From contig NZ_QREG01000001.1 in the NCBI RefSeq assembly GCF_003386095.1, forward strand, positions 62,001 through 126,000: a DNA stretch of 64,000 bases, read 5' to 3'. How positions within the stretch are numbered: the stretch's first letter is position 1; each line of letters opens with the position of its first letter. Origin of the DNA: Marinoscillum furvescens DSM 4134 (GTDB lineage Bacteria; Bacteroidota; Bacteroidia; Cytophagales; Cyclobacteriaceae). Below are positions 44,949 to 54,519 of the stretch, one piece after another. The notes under the pieces were generated by a model, which did no database searches, was not told where the DNA came from, and worked only from the letters and a program-made list of their open reading frames with translations. The translations under genes and the position numbers were made by a program.

Positions 44949-46871
44949 ATGAAACGTATATTTTTACTAGCTGCGGTAGTTTTTATTGCTCAAACTACCC
45001 TGGCGCTTTCCAAAGGTCAGCTGCTTAAAAAAATCGAAGAAGCATTCTACAAGGAAGATTTTAGCGAGGTACTAGACCTCAGTGTAAACCTGGAAAAAGA
45101 GCATGCCAATGCTACAGAACACCTGTACTACAAAAACATCGCTGCACATCTGACCACCAATCGTGGCGGAGACCTTGATGATGTGTTAAAATTCGAATCT
45201 ACTTTTGGTAAAACAGACATTTTCTACAACTACTGGGTAGGACGCATTCACCTGTACAGATATGAATTTGATGAAGCTGAAAAGCGACTAAGAGCATTTC
45301 TAAAAATCGACAACTATACCAATCCGGTAATAGAGGAAGAAGCTCGAATGATGATCGAAATGATCAAAAAAGCCAGACCTTACTACGAAAACCCGGACGA
45401 CTATGAAATCGAGATGCTACCAGCCGGGGTAAATAGTGATTATTCTGAAATCTCGCCTGCATTTTTCAATGGTCACAATGAGCTCATTTTTGCCTCAGAC
45501 AGAAATCCTAAAGACTCACACCATCCAGCAGACAAATATTCTATCTACCATTCTTTCAAAAATGGTGATAAGTGGTCTGAGCCTACGGTTATTGAAAATC
45601 TTGGTGAATTCGAATATGAGAATGCTAAAGTAGAGATCATTGACAACAGTCAGCGGCTTTATACCTTTAGCGCCTCTAATGGCTCCTTGCTTTATAGCGA
45701 ATACAAAAATGACTCATGGACTGCTCCTGTAGAGTTTGACACAAAAATCCGTAGCAAACACATCGAATCTCATTTTTTCATCAATGATAGCGAAGACAAG
45801 ATTTTCTTCGTTTCTGGCAATCGCCGTGACAAAGAAATTTGGTTTACAGAACTCAAAGACGGCAATTGGACCGAGCCCGGACCGGTACCTGGAGCAGTAA
45901 ACTCCGCTTTCGACGAAGAGAGTCCGTTTCTATCGCACAAAGGGGATGTACTGTACTTCAGCTCTAACCGACCAGAATCCATGGGGGGATATGACGTATT
46001 TATGTCGAAATACGACGAAAAATTGGGCGTTTGGGGACCCGCTGAAAACATGGGATTCCCTATCAACACCATCGACAATGACATCAACTTTGAAGTAACC
46101 CCCAGCGACCAAAGTGGCTACATGAGCTCTGACCGCCTGCACGGTGTAGGTGAATATGACATCTACTATTTCCATAAAATCACAAAAATACCTTTGCGTG
46201 GACGTATAGTCTCGGCTGATGGACAGCCGGTAAATGGCGCAGTAGTGAAATTTCATCCGGTGAGCTATCAGGATGAAGCTTTTATGGGAGAAACCGATGC
46301 TGACGGAAACTTCGAGGTGATGATTCCAAACAAAGACGACTTCAGAGCAGAAGTACTTCTGGGCAGTGACCAACTTCACGAAGAAAACTACACAAGCTAC
46401 GTGCCCAACGATGGTCTCTACCTGAGCAAGGACTTTACAGTAACCTTACCGACTACTCCTACTGAAGAAAAAGACTATACTGAAATCTATGAAGGCGAGC
46501 CTTCAGAAAAGGGTGAAGCTAAGCCTGCCCTCACGGGAGTGATCAGCAAAGTTTACTTTGCATTCAATTCTTACGAACTTTCGGCAGCTGCCAAAAGTGA
46601 GCTAAAAGCAATTGCCAAGACCCTCAGCACTGACTCCAACATAGAAGTAGTGTTAGAAGGACATAGTGACAATATTGGCCCAGAAGCAATCAACCTTACG
46701 CTTTCTGAACAAAGAGCACGTGCGGCTAAGAAGTTTTTAATCACTCAGGGAATCGCAGCAGACCGAATTTCCATTAAAGGATTTGGAGAATCTAAACCTG
46801 CAGCGCCCAATGATACCGAAGAAGAAGGACGAGCGCTCAACCGCCGTGCAGAAATTCGCGTAGCAGATTAA
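44949..46871 (+). CDS. PorE-like OmpA-family protein, paralogue 3
   Basis: 640 residues. Signal peptide (MKRIFLLAAVVFIAQTTLA), TPR-like helices, propeller (FNGHNELIFASDRNP, DEESPFLSHKGDVLYFSSNR), regulatory-like domain (LRGRIVSADGQPVNGAVVKF), shorter acidic linker and OmpA domain (VVLEGHSDNIGPEAINLTL, ISIKGFGESKPAAPNDTEEE, NRRAEIRVAD). Paralogues 1, 2 and 3 follow each other with gaps of 82 and 42 bp and probably form one operon. The three may work at the same cell-envelope complex. Confidence 0.88.
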   Translation: MKRIFLLAAVVFIAQTTLALSKGQLLKKIEEAFYKEDFSEVLDLSVNLEKEHANATEHLYYKNIAAHLTTNRGGDLDDVLKFESTFGKTDIFYNYWVGRIHLYRYEFDEAEKRLRAFLKIDNYTNPVIEEEARMMIEMIKKARPYYENPDDYEIEMLPAGVNSDYSEISPAFFNGHNELIFASDRNPKDSHHPADKYSIYHSFKNGDKWSEPTVIENLGEFEYENAKVEIIDNSQRLYTFSASNGSLLYSEYKNDSWTAPVEFDTKIRSKHIESHFFINDSEDKIFFVSGNRRDKEIWFTELKDGNWTEPGPVPGAVNSAFDEESPFLSHKGDVLYFSSNRPESMGGYDVFMSKYDEKLGVWGPAENMGFPINTIDNDINFEVTPSDQSGYMSSDRLHGVGEYDIYYFHKITKIPLRGRIVSADGQPVNGAVVKFHPVSYQDEAFMGETDADGNFEVMIPNKDDFRAEVLLGSDQLHEENYTSYVPNDGLYLSKDFTVTLPTTPTEEKDYTEIYEGEPSEKGEAKPALTGVISKVYFAFNSYELSAAAKSELKAIAKTLSTDSNIEVVLEGHSDNIGPEAINLTLSEQRARAAKKFLITQGIAADRISIKGFGESKPAAPNDTEEEGRALNRRAEIRVAD

Positions 46872-46916
46872 ACTTTCTTTAGAGGTATGTATATTAGCTA
46901 TTTAGAGAAAAACTAA

Positions 46917-47933
46917 ATGAGCAACATGTATACCTCAAGAATAACAGGCATTGGGCACTATGTGCCCGACAATATAGTAACGAACAAAGACCTGGAGCAA
47001 TTCATGGAAACCTCAGATGAGTGGATCCAGGAGCGTACAGGCATCAAAGAAAGACGTTGGATAGACCCTAAATCTGACGACATGCCCTCTACCATGGGGG
47101 TAAAGGCTGCACGCCAGGCCATTGAAAACGCCGGGCTTACGCCTGACGATATCGATTTTATTGTATTTGCTACCCTGAGCCCGGATTACTATTTTCCGGG
47201 CCCCGGCGTGCAAGTACAGGACCTCCTTGGTGTAAAAGAAATCGGCGCCCTGGATGTGCGCAACCAATGCAGTGGCTTTGTCTATGGACTCTCTGTAGCT
47301 GACCAGTTTGTCAAAACTGGCATGTACAAAAACGTACTGGTCATTGGAAGCGAATACCACTCAGGTGGCTTGGAAAAATCCACTCGAGGTAGAGGAGTTA
47401 CCGTAATTTTTGGTGATGGAGCCGGCGCAGTAGTGCTTTCCCGCTCCGAAGACAACCAAAAAGGCATACTCTCCACCCACTTGCACTCCGAGGGCAAACA
47501 CGCCAAAGAACTTGCCCTCATTGGCCCTGCCACTAACCGCTGGGTAGATCAAATCATGGAAGAAAACGATCCCGATGACACCAGCTATTACCCCTACATG
47601 AATGGCAACTTCGTCTTCAAGCATGCGGTCACTCGTTTTGGTCAGGTGATTCATGAGGCTTTGCAGACCAATGGCTTTCAAACCAGTGATATCGATATGC
47701 TGATACCTCACCAGGCCAACTTACGCATTAGTCAGTTTATCCAAAAACAAATGGGCCTTGCAGACGAAAACGTGTACAATAACATCATGCGCTATGGCAA
47801 TACCACCGCAGCATCCATTCCAATAGCACTTAGCGAAGCCTATCAGGAAGGAAAAATCAAGGATGGCAACCTGGTATGCCTAGCAGCCTTTGGTAGTGGC
47901 TTCACCTGGGCATCAGCACTAATCCGCTGGTAA
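46917..47933 (+). CDS. FabH-like 3-oxoacyl-ACP synthase III
   Basis: 338 residues. The thiolase fold has the KASIII catalytic triad: Cys118 (RNQCSGFVYGL), His in IPHQANLRIS and Asn in RYGNTTAASIPIAL. The start segment ITGIGHYVPDNIVTNKDLEQ is typical of FabH. It should condense acyl-CoA with malonyl-ACP, but the context is not a fatty acid cluster: no fabD, fabG or acpP is near, and the next gene overlaps by one base (TAATG). It may be a housekeeping second FabH or a specialised acyltransferase. Confidence 0.88.
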   Translation: MSNMYTSRITGIGHYVPDNIVTNKDLEQFMETSDEWIQERTGIKERRWIDPKSDDMPSTMGVKAARQAIENAGLTPDDIDFIVFATLSPDYYFPGPGVQVQDLLGVKEIGALDVRNQCSGFVYGLSVADQFVKTGMYKNVLVIGSEYHSGGLEKSTRGRGVTVIFGDGAGAVVLSRSEDNQKGILSTHLHSEGKHAKELALIGPATNRWVDQIMEENDPDDTSYYPYMNGNFVFKHAVTRFGQVIHEALQTNGFQTSDIDMLIPHQANLRISQFIQKQMGLADENVYNNIMRYGNTTAASIPIALSEAYQEGKIKDGNLVCLAAFGSGFTWASALIRW

Positions 47934-48526
47934 TGAAACCAACACCTGAAGAGCTCGAGATACTGAACAACGACCATTTCCTTTTGGTCAAAAACCAGGT
48001 GTCTGAAAAAGTGATTAGCTACCTGGCAGCAATCGAACGCAGCCTTCATGCACACATCCAGCAAGTGGACCCGGGAGTTTTTCCCGAAGGTGCTTTTTTG
48101 AAATCTGGCAAAATAGCCAAAGGGGAGCAATACAAAGGGCTCCCCTATTTCATATTAGACTACCCCAGACTCTTCACACAGAAGCAGGTGTTTGCCTTTC
48201 GTGTTATGCTCTGGTGGGGAAACCATTTTAGCTGCACGCTTCACCTGCAGGGGCCACCACATCTGCAGCAGCCTCAAACGCTTATTAAAAAACTCATGGA
48301 GCATCCTGAGCTTTATTTTTGTGTAAACACGCAACCCTGGGATTATCACTATGAGCACACCAATTACCGGCAGGTTAAAAACCTCAACCAGGACAATATG
48401 CGCGATCAAATCGAGCGACATGGATTTATAAAAATCAGTAAATACCTGCCCGTAACTTCGTGGGATAACTTCCAAACGTTTACTTTGCAGTGTTTCGATG
48501 ACTTTCTGAGGCTGATTGCACCATGA
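47933..48526 (+). CDS. Protein of unknown function, coupled to the FabH-like gene
   Basis: 197 residues, no signal peptide or membrane span, so probably cytoplasmic. It has many aromatic residues and a conserved-looking core (YKGLPYFILDYPRLFTQKQV, FRVMLWWGNHFSCTLHLQG). I do not recognise a domain. It starts within the stop codon of the FabH-like gene and its end overlaps the start of the MORN gene by 4 bp (ATGA), so the three are translationally coupled. Confidence 0.75.
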   Translation: MKPTPEELEILNNDHFLLVKNQVSEKVISYLAAIERSLHAHIQQVDPGVFPEGAFLKSGKIAKGEQYKGLPYFILDYPRLFTQKQVFAFRVMLWWGNHFSCTLHLQGPPHLQQPQTLIKKLMEHPELYFCVNTQPWDYHYEHTNYRQVKNLNQDNMRDQIERHGFIKISKYLPVTSWDNFQTFTLQCFDDFLRLIAP

Positions 48527-49860
48527 AGAAAATTCTGTTATGCTTATCCCTGTTGGTTAGTCTGAGTGTAGGTGCTCAGGATATCTCACCAGATCAGTTT
48601 TTGTTTAAAACAGACACGCTCTCTGATGGAGTGTATACCTATACGTATGACAATGGCAAGACAGCCTTTAAAGGAGCCATAATAGACGGTAAAAAAAGTG
48701 GTGTCTGGAACTACTACTCAAAAAATGGCACCATTAAATCCAGTGTCAAGTACGTCTATGGTATGAAAAATGGCATGAGTAGAAAGTTTGACAAATATGG
48801 CATCCTGCTCAACGAAAGCTACTACATCAAAGACACGATCAACGGCCCTTACCTGGAATACTACGACAATGGTGCTATTGCATTGGAAGGCTATTATACC
48901 AACGGTCTAAAGGATAGCACCTGGTCAGAATACTATCCTGACGGAGGCATCAATTTTGTAGAACGCTACTATAAAGGCAAGGCCCACGGCAAATGGGTTT
49001 ACTACTACTCCACTGGAGTGAAAAAGTCTGAAGAATACTATCAAAATGGACTAGAGGCAGGCACCTGGAAAACCTACCACCCCAATGGGCGTATGGAAAA
49101 ACAGTTTAGCTTTAAAAACACGCTTCTTCATGGCCCTTACTTTGAGTATTTTGACAACAAACAAAAAAGTGTAGAAGGTCAGTATGAAAACGGCCTTAAA
49201 GTGGGCAATTGGCTTTCTTTCTTTGAAAATGGAAACCTCTACGCTATAGGCAAGTATGAAAACGACCTGCGTACTGGTCTGTGGAAGTATTTTACTAAAG
49301 CGGGACACCTTGACTATGAAGGCAAATACCGCAAAAGGCTAAAAGAGGATCAATGGGTCTACTATCATCCATCAGGGAAGCCACGCATGATCGGCAGCTA
49401 TGTGCATGATAGCAAAGACGGTTTGTGGGGACTCTTTTATGAAAATGAACAACTCCAGCAGGAACAGGTATGGGAACTCGGAAAGCTACTCGAAGTAAGC
49501 CCTTTCTACACCATACAAGGAGAAGAACTGTCCCCCGGCACACTGACCAATGGTACAGGAAATGTAATTGGCTACTACGAGGATGGCACCATAGCTAGTG
49601 ATGAAGGATTCAAAAACGGGCTACTTTCAGGAGAGGCAAGGTATTTTGATGAGGATGGAGACCTGAAAGAAAATGGGCGCTATCAGGCCGGCATCAAACA
49701 TGGCACGTGGATCAGATACCACAGCAATGGCAACAAGGCTGCTGAGGAAGTGTATGAACTCGGCGTACCCACTGGCACCTGGAAATACTTTAACAGAAGA
49801 GGAAAACTTGTGGAAACGATCAAGCAAACAGTAGCCGAAGAAACCACTTCCCAACCGTAA
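48523..49860 (+). CDS. Exported MORN/YwqK-repeat protein
   Basis: 445 residues. A signal peptide (MKKILLCLSLLVSLSVGAQ) is followed by about 15 repeats of around 23 residues with the pattern YxxNGxxxGxWxxYxxNG (ENGLKVGNWLSFFENGNLYA, KGKAHGKWVYYYSTGVKKSE). Some YwqK-type proteins are annotated as antitoxins of toxin-antitoxin systems, but here the length, export signal and lack of a small partner argue against that. The repeats probably form an extended beta structure at the cell envelope. Confidence 0.85.
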   Translation: MKKILLCLSLLVSLSVGAQDISPDQFLFKTDTLSDGVYTYTYDNGKTAFKGAIIDGKKSGVWNYYSKNGTIKSSVKYVYGMKNGMSRKFDKYGILLNESYYIKDTINGPYLEYYDNGAIALEGYYTNGLKDSTWSEYYPDGGINFVERYYKGKAHGKWVYYYSTGVKKSEEYYQNGLEAGTWKTYHPNGRMEKQFSFKNTLLHGPYFEYFDNKQKSVEGQYENGLKVGNWLSFFENGNLYAIGKYENDLRTGLWKYFTKAGHLDYEGKYRKRLKEDQWVYYHPSGKPRMIGSYVHDSKDGLWGLFYENEQLQQEQVWELGKLLEVSPFYTIQGEELSPGTLTNGTGNVIGYYEDGTIASDEGFKNGLLSGEARYFDEDGDLKENGRYQAGIKHGTWIRYHSNGNKAAEEVYELGVPTGTWKYFNRRGKLVETIKQTVAEETTSQP

Positions 49861-49972
49861 CATTCCCACTTAACTCATCAACAGAAAAGCAACATTTTGT
49901 TCTCAATAACTTAACGAGTGAATCCGAGAGCAAATTCTGTCCTGTTTTAGCTTCGCAGCTTTGAACAGAGAC

Positions 49973-50806
49973 ATGAACAAATCAATAATTTTATTAGCTA
50001 GTTTTCTTTTTTGGCTTACAGCCTGCCAATCAGATGTACCTTCCTCACACACCTTAAAACTAAAAGGTAGTGAATCCATGTACGAGACGTTTTTGGAATT
50101 AAAAACTGACTTTGAAAAGATTCAGGATACTATAAAAGTAACGCTTGAAGGGGGTGGTAGCCGGACAGGACTGATGGCTATCGAGAGCCACAGTGCGGAT
50201 ATAGGCTTATCTTCGTTTCCTTTTGACCTAACCGAAACACTGGGCACCGGACACAATGTATCCGAACAAGTAGTAGCCTATGATGCGATAGTACTTATCA
50301 CCAATCAGCACAACCCAATCACCGCTCTTAGTGACGAACAAGTTCAAGCTATTTATACCGGCAAAACCTATGACTGGGAGCAATTAGGGGGTGAAAAAGG
50401 GTTGATTTCTCCATTGATTCGAGACGAAAACTCAGGTACACAACGCTTTTTTGAAGATCATTTTGCGGTACATGAGCTGGCAAAGACAGCCGAAGTAGTA
50501 GACCACAACTCAGAGATCGTAGCTAAAGTAAGTGGCAACAAACACTGCATCGGCTTCATAGGTTTTGCGTACTTCACCGAAAGTGTGCACAACCTACTCC
50601 TTCATACCAAAGACAGCACACCAGAAGGCAGCTATGTGGCTCCTACACACAGAAACTTAAAAAACGGCTCATACCCGCTAAAGAGGGGTTTAAGAGTGTA
50701 TTTCAGACAAGGCGATGACCCTGCAGTAGATGCATTTCTGAAATACCTCCAAACAGATAGAGCACACATGATCATCGAGTCGTATGGATTGATTGCCGCC
50801 AAATAA
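49973..50806 (+). CDS. PstS-like phosphate-binding lipoprotein
   Basis: 277 residues from ATG 49973; a TTG start 12 bp upstream was rejected. It has a lipoprotein signal (MNKSIILLASFLFWLTAC). The type II binding-protein fold shows the phosphate-loop-like parts: KGSESMYETFLELKTDFEKI, EGGGSRTGLMAIESHSADIG and RDENSGTQRFFEDHF. It should bind phosphate in the periplasm. No pstC, pstA, pstB or phoU gene is adjacent, so it is either an orphan or a phosphate sensor. A terminator follows. Confidence 0.85.
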   Translation: MNKSIILLASFLFWLTACQSDVPSSHTLKLKGSESMYETFLELKTDFEKIQDTIKVTLEGGGSRTGLMAIESHSADIGLSSFPFDLTETLGTGHNVSEQVVAYDAIVLITNQHNPITALSDEQVQAIYTGKTYDWEQLGGEKGLISPLIRDENSGTQRFFEDHFAVHELAKTAEVVDHNSEIVAKVSGNKHCIGFIGFAYFTESVHNLLLHTKDSTPEGSYVAPTHRNLKNGSYPLKRGLRVYFRQGDDPAVDAFLKYLQTDRAHMIIESYGLIAAK

Positions 50807-50830
50807 TCACGTTTCATTTTTTTCGACTCT

Positions 50831-50861
50831 AAGGCCAGGTGATTTCATCTGGCCTTTTTTT
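50831..50861 (+). terminator. Terminator of the PstS-like gene
   Basis: AAGGCCAG and CTGGCCTT pair around a 10-nt loop and are followed by a run of T residues. It lies 25 bp past the stop. Confidence 0.85.
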
Positions 50862-51498
50862 ACACCACCCTGCTTTTGATCAGTTTTATCTGTCCATTGT
50901 GATTACTTTCGTGCTCACACACATGAAACCACTTACAATAGTTGTTGGTGCGTCCCCAAAACCAATCCTCATCTACAGCCATCAGCCAGTCGTCATCACG
51001 TTTGGCAAACTCCTGAAGAGTTCGCTCTCGAACAGATTTCAATTTTTCCAGATAATAATCTAATGACTGTCCTTTGATTTGCTCACGTGCTGCATCTCCC
51101 AGACCAGAAGCCGCGTCCCATGCCTCTTTTTCATCCTGCGGCCAATCTCCCCAGTCCAGCCCCTCAAAAGTGTGGAGCTGATAGTAGCGCTCAGTAGCAG
51201 CGAGGTGCAGCAGCATTGCGCCAATAGAGTTGGCCTCATCATCCAGTAAAAAATCAAGCTCCTCAACGCTCAACCCACGAACACTGCGCAGCACGGTAGT
51301 GCGCATCCAGGTCATCATGGATACTAGTGTACCAATCTGCGGACTGTAGCCCGCCCGTGGCCCTACGATATGCAGATCTTCTGGCTGATACACGCCGGAT
51401 GTAGCTGCTCCCAACCCGGAGCCCATGCCTAGCCCTACTGTAGCAAGCCCGGCCTTGAATAAGAAATTCCTTCGATGTGTATTGGTGGAGTGTTCCAT
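50860..51498 (-). CDS. DinB-like protein with Tat signal
   Basis: 212 residues. It starts with a twin-arginine signal (HRRNFLFKAGLATVGLGMGS), so it should be exported folded. The rest is a DinB/YfiT-like four-helix bundle with the possible metal-binding His residues in MLLHLAATERYY and FHVCEHESNHNGQIKLIK. DinB-like proteins bind divalent metals and many are thiol transferases, but this one has no assignable substrate. It converges on the PstS-like gene and terminator. Confidence 0.82.
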   Translation of the reverse strand: MEHSTNTHRRNFLFKAGLATVGLGMGSGLGAATSGVYQPEDLHIVGPRAGYSPQIGTLVSMMTWMRTTVLRSVRGLSVEELDFLLDDEANSIGAMLLHLAATERYYQLHTFEGLDWGDWPQDEKEAWDAASGLGDAAREQIKGQSLDYYLEKLKSVRERTLQEFAKRDDDWLMAVDEDWFWGRTNNYCKWFHVCEHESNHNGQIKLIKSRVV

Positions 51499-51581
51499 GA
51501 GAAAAGTGGGTTTAGTGTTTTTTATTCCTTGCTGTTATCAATTTACAAAAAACACTAAACACTCCTGACCAGCCTCCTTTT

Positions 51582-53744
51582 CTATCGAATAAACAGTAGC
51601 TCGCGGTACTTGACCAACGGCCAGTCTTCATCATCCACAAACAGCTCTAGCTTGTCTGCCGCATAGCGAATAGGCTCAAAATACTTATGTTTGATATCGT
51701 CACAATATGCAATGGCTCGTTTTCTCGAATCCTCAATTTTATTGGCCTTTTTGCGAGCCTCTATCATCTCGTGTACGAGTTTGCGCAGGTTGCTTATGTG
51801 CTTGGAGATTTCCTCTATGGTCTTGATGATCTCTGAGGAGTCAATACCCAGATCCTTCAGCCCATTGGCATTTTGAATGAGTTTATTTTGGTAGGCGATG
51901 GCCGTAGGTATGATGTGGTTATGTGCCAGATCACCCATCACGCGAGATTCTATCTGCACTTTCATGATGTAGTTTTCCAACATAATTTCGTGTCGGGCTT
52001 CCAGCTCTATCCTGCCCAGCACCTTGTGCCGCTCAAATACCTTGATGACTTTTTCATCTTTATAAAAATCTAGCGCATAAGGCGTATCTTTCACATTGGA
52101 AAGTCCTCGCTTTTTAGCTTCTTTCACCCAGTCCTCGGAGTATCCATCACCTTCAAAACGGATTTTCTTCGAAGTTTTGATGTAATCTCTCAGCACATCC
52201 ACTGCCGCCAGCCTTCGGTCTTGCCCGCCATCTATGAGCTTGTTTACCTTTCGGTAAAAGTCCCGCAGCTGGTCCGCTACGATTAGGTTCAAGACAGTCA
52301 TCGGGTTAGACACATTGGCATCACTACCCACAGCCCTAAACTCAAATTTGTTTCCTGTAAAAGCAAAAGCAGAGGTGCGGTTGCGGTCGGTATTGTCCAG
52401 TATAATTTCAGGAATCTGATCAATTCCCAGCTTCATGTACAGGTTGTCACCTTTCTCGATTTTTACGTTTCCGTTTTTCTCCAGCTCGTCCAGCACTTTG
52501 GTGAGGGTAGAGCCCAAAAACACAGAAATAATGGCCGGAGGAGCCTCATGAGCTCCTAATCTAAAATCATTGCCTGCAGAAGCTATAGAAGCTCTTAGCA
52601 AGTCCGCATGCTCATGCACAGCTTTCACTGTAGTGACCAGAAAAATCAAAAACAACAGGTTTTCACGCGCACTACTTGTAGGCTGAAAAAGATTAATACC
52701 TGAGTCTGTCACCAGCGACCAGTTGTTGTGCTTTCCACTACCATTGAGCTCCGCAAAAGGCTTTTCGTGAAAGAGCACTTTCAGCTTGTGCTTATCTGCC
52801 ACACGATTCATCAGGTCTTTGAGCAATTGATTCTGATCAGTAGCCACATTTACTGCTGCAAACATCGGAGCTGCCTCATATTGTGCAGGCGCCACCTCGT
52901 TGTGTCGTGTACGTAGCGGTATCCCCAACCGATGAGCTTCTATCTCAAAGTCACGCATAAAATCATACACACGCCCTGGTATAGCACCAAAGTAGTGATC
53001 GTCCAGCTGCTGCCCACGCGCAGGGTTGTGTCCAAACACGGTACGGCCACCCATTACCAGGTCTGGCCGAGCTTCGTAGAGCGCCTTGTCCACCACAAAA
53101 TACTCCTGCTCCCAACCCAGAAAAGCATTCACCTTGCTGATGTTTCTATCAAACAGTCGGCAAACTTTGGTAGCAGCCTTATCCACTGCGTCGAGGGCCT
53201 TCAGGAGTGGTGCCTTGTAATCCAGTGCTTCGCCTGTAAACGCCACGAACACTGTGGGGATACAAAGCGTGCTGCCGTATATAAAGATTGGTGATGATGG
53301 ATCCCAGGCTGTATAGCCTCGTGCTTCAAACGTGCTACGTATACCTCCATTAGGAAATGAAGAGGCATCAGGCTCCTGCTGTACCAGCTCACTACCTTTA
53401 AGGTTTTCGATTTCATTGATTGGGTCAAAAAATGCATCATGCTTTTCTGCCGTAGCTCCTGTAAGTGGCTGAAACCAGTGGGTAAAGTGCGTTACTCCTT
53501 TGTCCATAGCCCAAACCCGAACGGCAGCAGCTACAGCACTGGCCGTTTCCGGATCGATTTTCTCCCGGTTGACAATGGCTGCATCCACTTTGGCATATAC
53601 TTCCGGAGAAAGTGCCGCCTTCATCTGCTTGGGCCCAAAAGCCAACTCGCCAAAATAATCTGAAATCTTCTCCGAAGGAGTTCGTACTTCTATTCGTTCG
53701 CGCTTTTGTACTAAATCAAGCGCGCTGTATCTTAAATGCGCCAT
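51582..53744 (-). CDS. glnN: Glutamine synthetase type III (GlnN)
   Basis: 720 residues, as expected for GSIII. The N-terminal part includes the GSIII signature VTHFTHWFQPLTGATAEKHD and the glutamate/metal region GWEQEYFVVDKALYEARPDL. Nucleotide-binding segments are FAELNGSGKHNNWSLVTDSG and RLGAHEAPPAIISVFLGS, and a late helical domain follows (SNLRKLVHEMIEARKKANK). It makes glutamine from glutamate and ammonia in the cytoplasm. Type III enzymes are the main form in Bacteroidota. Divergent from rsmE with 73 bp between. Confidence 0.96.
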   Translation of the reverse strand: MAHLRYSALDLVQKRERIEVRTPSEKISDYFGELAFGPKQMKAALSPEVYAKVDAAIVNREKIDPETASAVAAAVRVWAMDKGVTHFTHWFQPLTGATAEKHDAFFDPINEIENLKGSELVQQEPDASSFPNGGIRSTFEARGYTAWDPSSPIFIYGSTLCIPTVFVAFTGEALDYKAPLLKALDAVDKAATKVCRLFDRNISKVNAFLGWEQEYFVVDKALYEARPDLVMGGRTVFGHNPARGQQLDDHYFGAIPGRVYDFMRDFEIEAHRLGIPLRTRHNEVAPAQYEAAPMFAAVNVATDQNQLLKDLMNRVADKHKLKVLFHEKPFAELNGSGKHNNWSLVTDSGINLFQPTSSARENLLFLIFLVTTVKAVHEHADLLRASIASAGNDFRLGAHEAPPAIISVFLGSTLTKVLDELEKNGNVKIEKGDNLYMKLGIDQIPEIILDNTDRNRTSAFAFTGNKFEFRAVGSDANVSNPMTVLNLIVADQLRDFYRKVNKLIDGGQDRRLAAVDVLRDYIKTSKKIRFEGDGYSEDWVKEAKKRGLSNVKDTPYALDFYKDEKVIKVFERHKVLGRIELEARHEIMLENYIMKVQIESRVMGDLAHNHIIPTAIAYQNKLIQNANGLKDLGIDSSEIIKTIEEISKHISNLRKLVHEMIEARKKANKIEDSRKRAIAYCDDIKHKYFEPIRYAADKLELFVDDEDWPLVKYRELLFIR

Positions 53745-53817
53745 ATCTCACGTAATCATTAAGGTGCGTTCTAAAGTAATTCTCTAAATTAGGCCATCGG
53801 ATTCTGAAATTATATAA

Positions 53818-54519
53818 ATGCATTTTTTTTATCAGCCAGAGGTGGAAAACGGCGCACAATTCCTACGCGATGAGGAGTACCAGCATTGTATCAAAGTACT
53901 GAGGCACCGAGTGGGTGATGAAATCGGAATTCTGGATGGAAGAGGTGGTTTCTTCACCTGCACGCTTAGCAGTATCTCTGGCAAGCAATGTGATTTCAAG
54001 ATTTCATCCAGTCACCGCAAAGCAGCCAGGTCTTTTCGACAGCATATTCTCATAGCTCCTACCAAAAACATGGATCGCATGGAGTGGTTTGTGGAAAAAG
54101 CATGCGAACTGGGTGTTGACGAAATTTCCTTTGTACTCACATCCAATTGCGAACGCCGGAAGCTTCGCCTCGACCGATTAGAAAAAAAGGCGCTAAGCGC
54201 ACTCAAGCAATCAAAAAGTGGGTTTCTCACTAAAATCAACGGTCTCACTCCGCTTCCGGAGGCATTGCAAACGGTGGATGCAAGCGATCATAAGTTCATA
54301 GCTTATGTAGCTCCAGACCTGCCTTATCTGGCCAGTGTCATGCCCCCAAACGCCCACACTGCTGTACTGATTGGCCCGGAAGGCGATTTCTCAGCAGAAG
54401 AAGTAGCCCTTACCGAAAAAGCGCAATTTCAAAAGATTAGCCTGGGCAAGAACATCTTACGAACAGAAACTGCTGGCGTAGTAGTAGCACACCTTGCCAA
54501 TGTGGTAAACTCCTATTAA
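53818..54519 (+). CDS. rsmE: 16S rRNA (uracil-1498-N3)-methyltransferase
   Basis: 233 residues. An N-terminal PUA-like part (YQHCIKVLRHRVGDEIGIL) is followed by a SPOUT fold: IAPTKNMDRMEWFVEKACEL, then LIGPEGDFSAEEVAL and the knot segment ISLGKNILRTETAGVVVAHL. These match RsmE, which methylates U1498 in the 30S subunit using SAM. It converges on the next gene with no gap at all between the two stop codons. Confidence 0.95.
   Translation: MHFFYQPEVENGAQFLRDEEYQHCIKVLRHRVGDEIGILDGRGGFFTCTLSSISGKQCDFKISSSHRKAARSFRQHILIAPTKNMDRMEWFVEKACELGVDEISFVLTSNCERRKLRLDRLEKKALSALKQSKSGFLTKINGLTPLPEALQTVDASDHKFIAYVAPDLPYLASVMPPNAHTAVLIGPEGDFSAEEVALTEKAQFQKISLGKNILRTETAGVVVAHLANVVNSY

Noticed and set aside
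48523-49860. Toxin-antitoxin system based on the YwqK name
   Set aside because: The protein is exported, long and built of about 15 repeats, and no small toxin is adjacent; the upstream 197-residue protein is not toxin-like.
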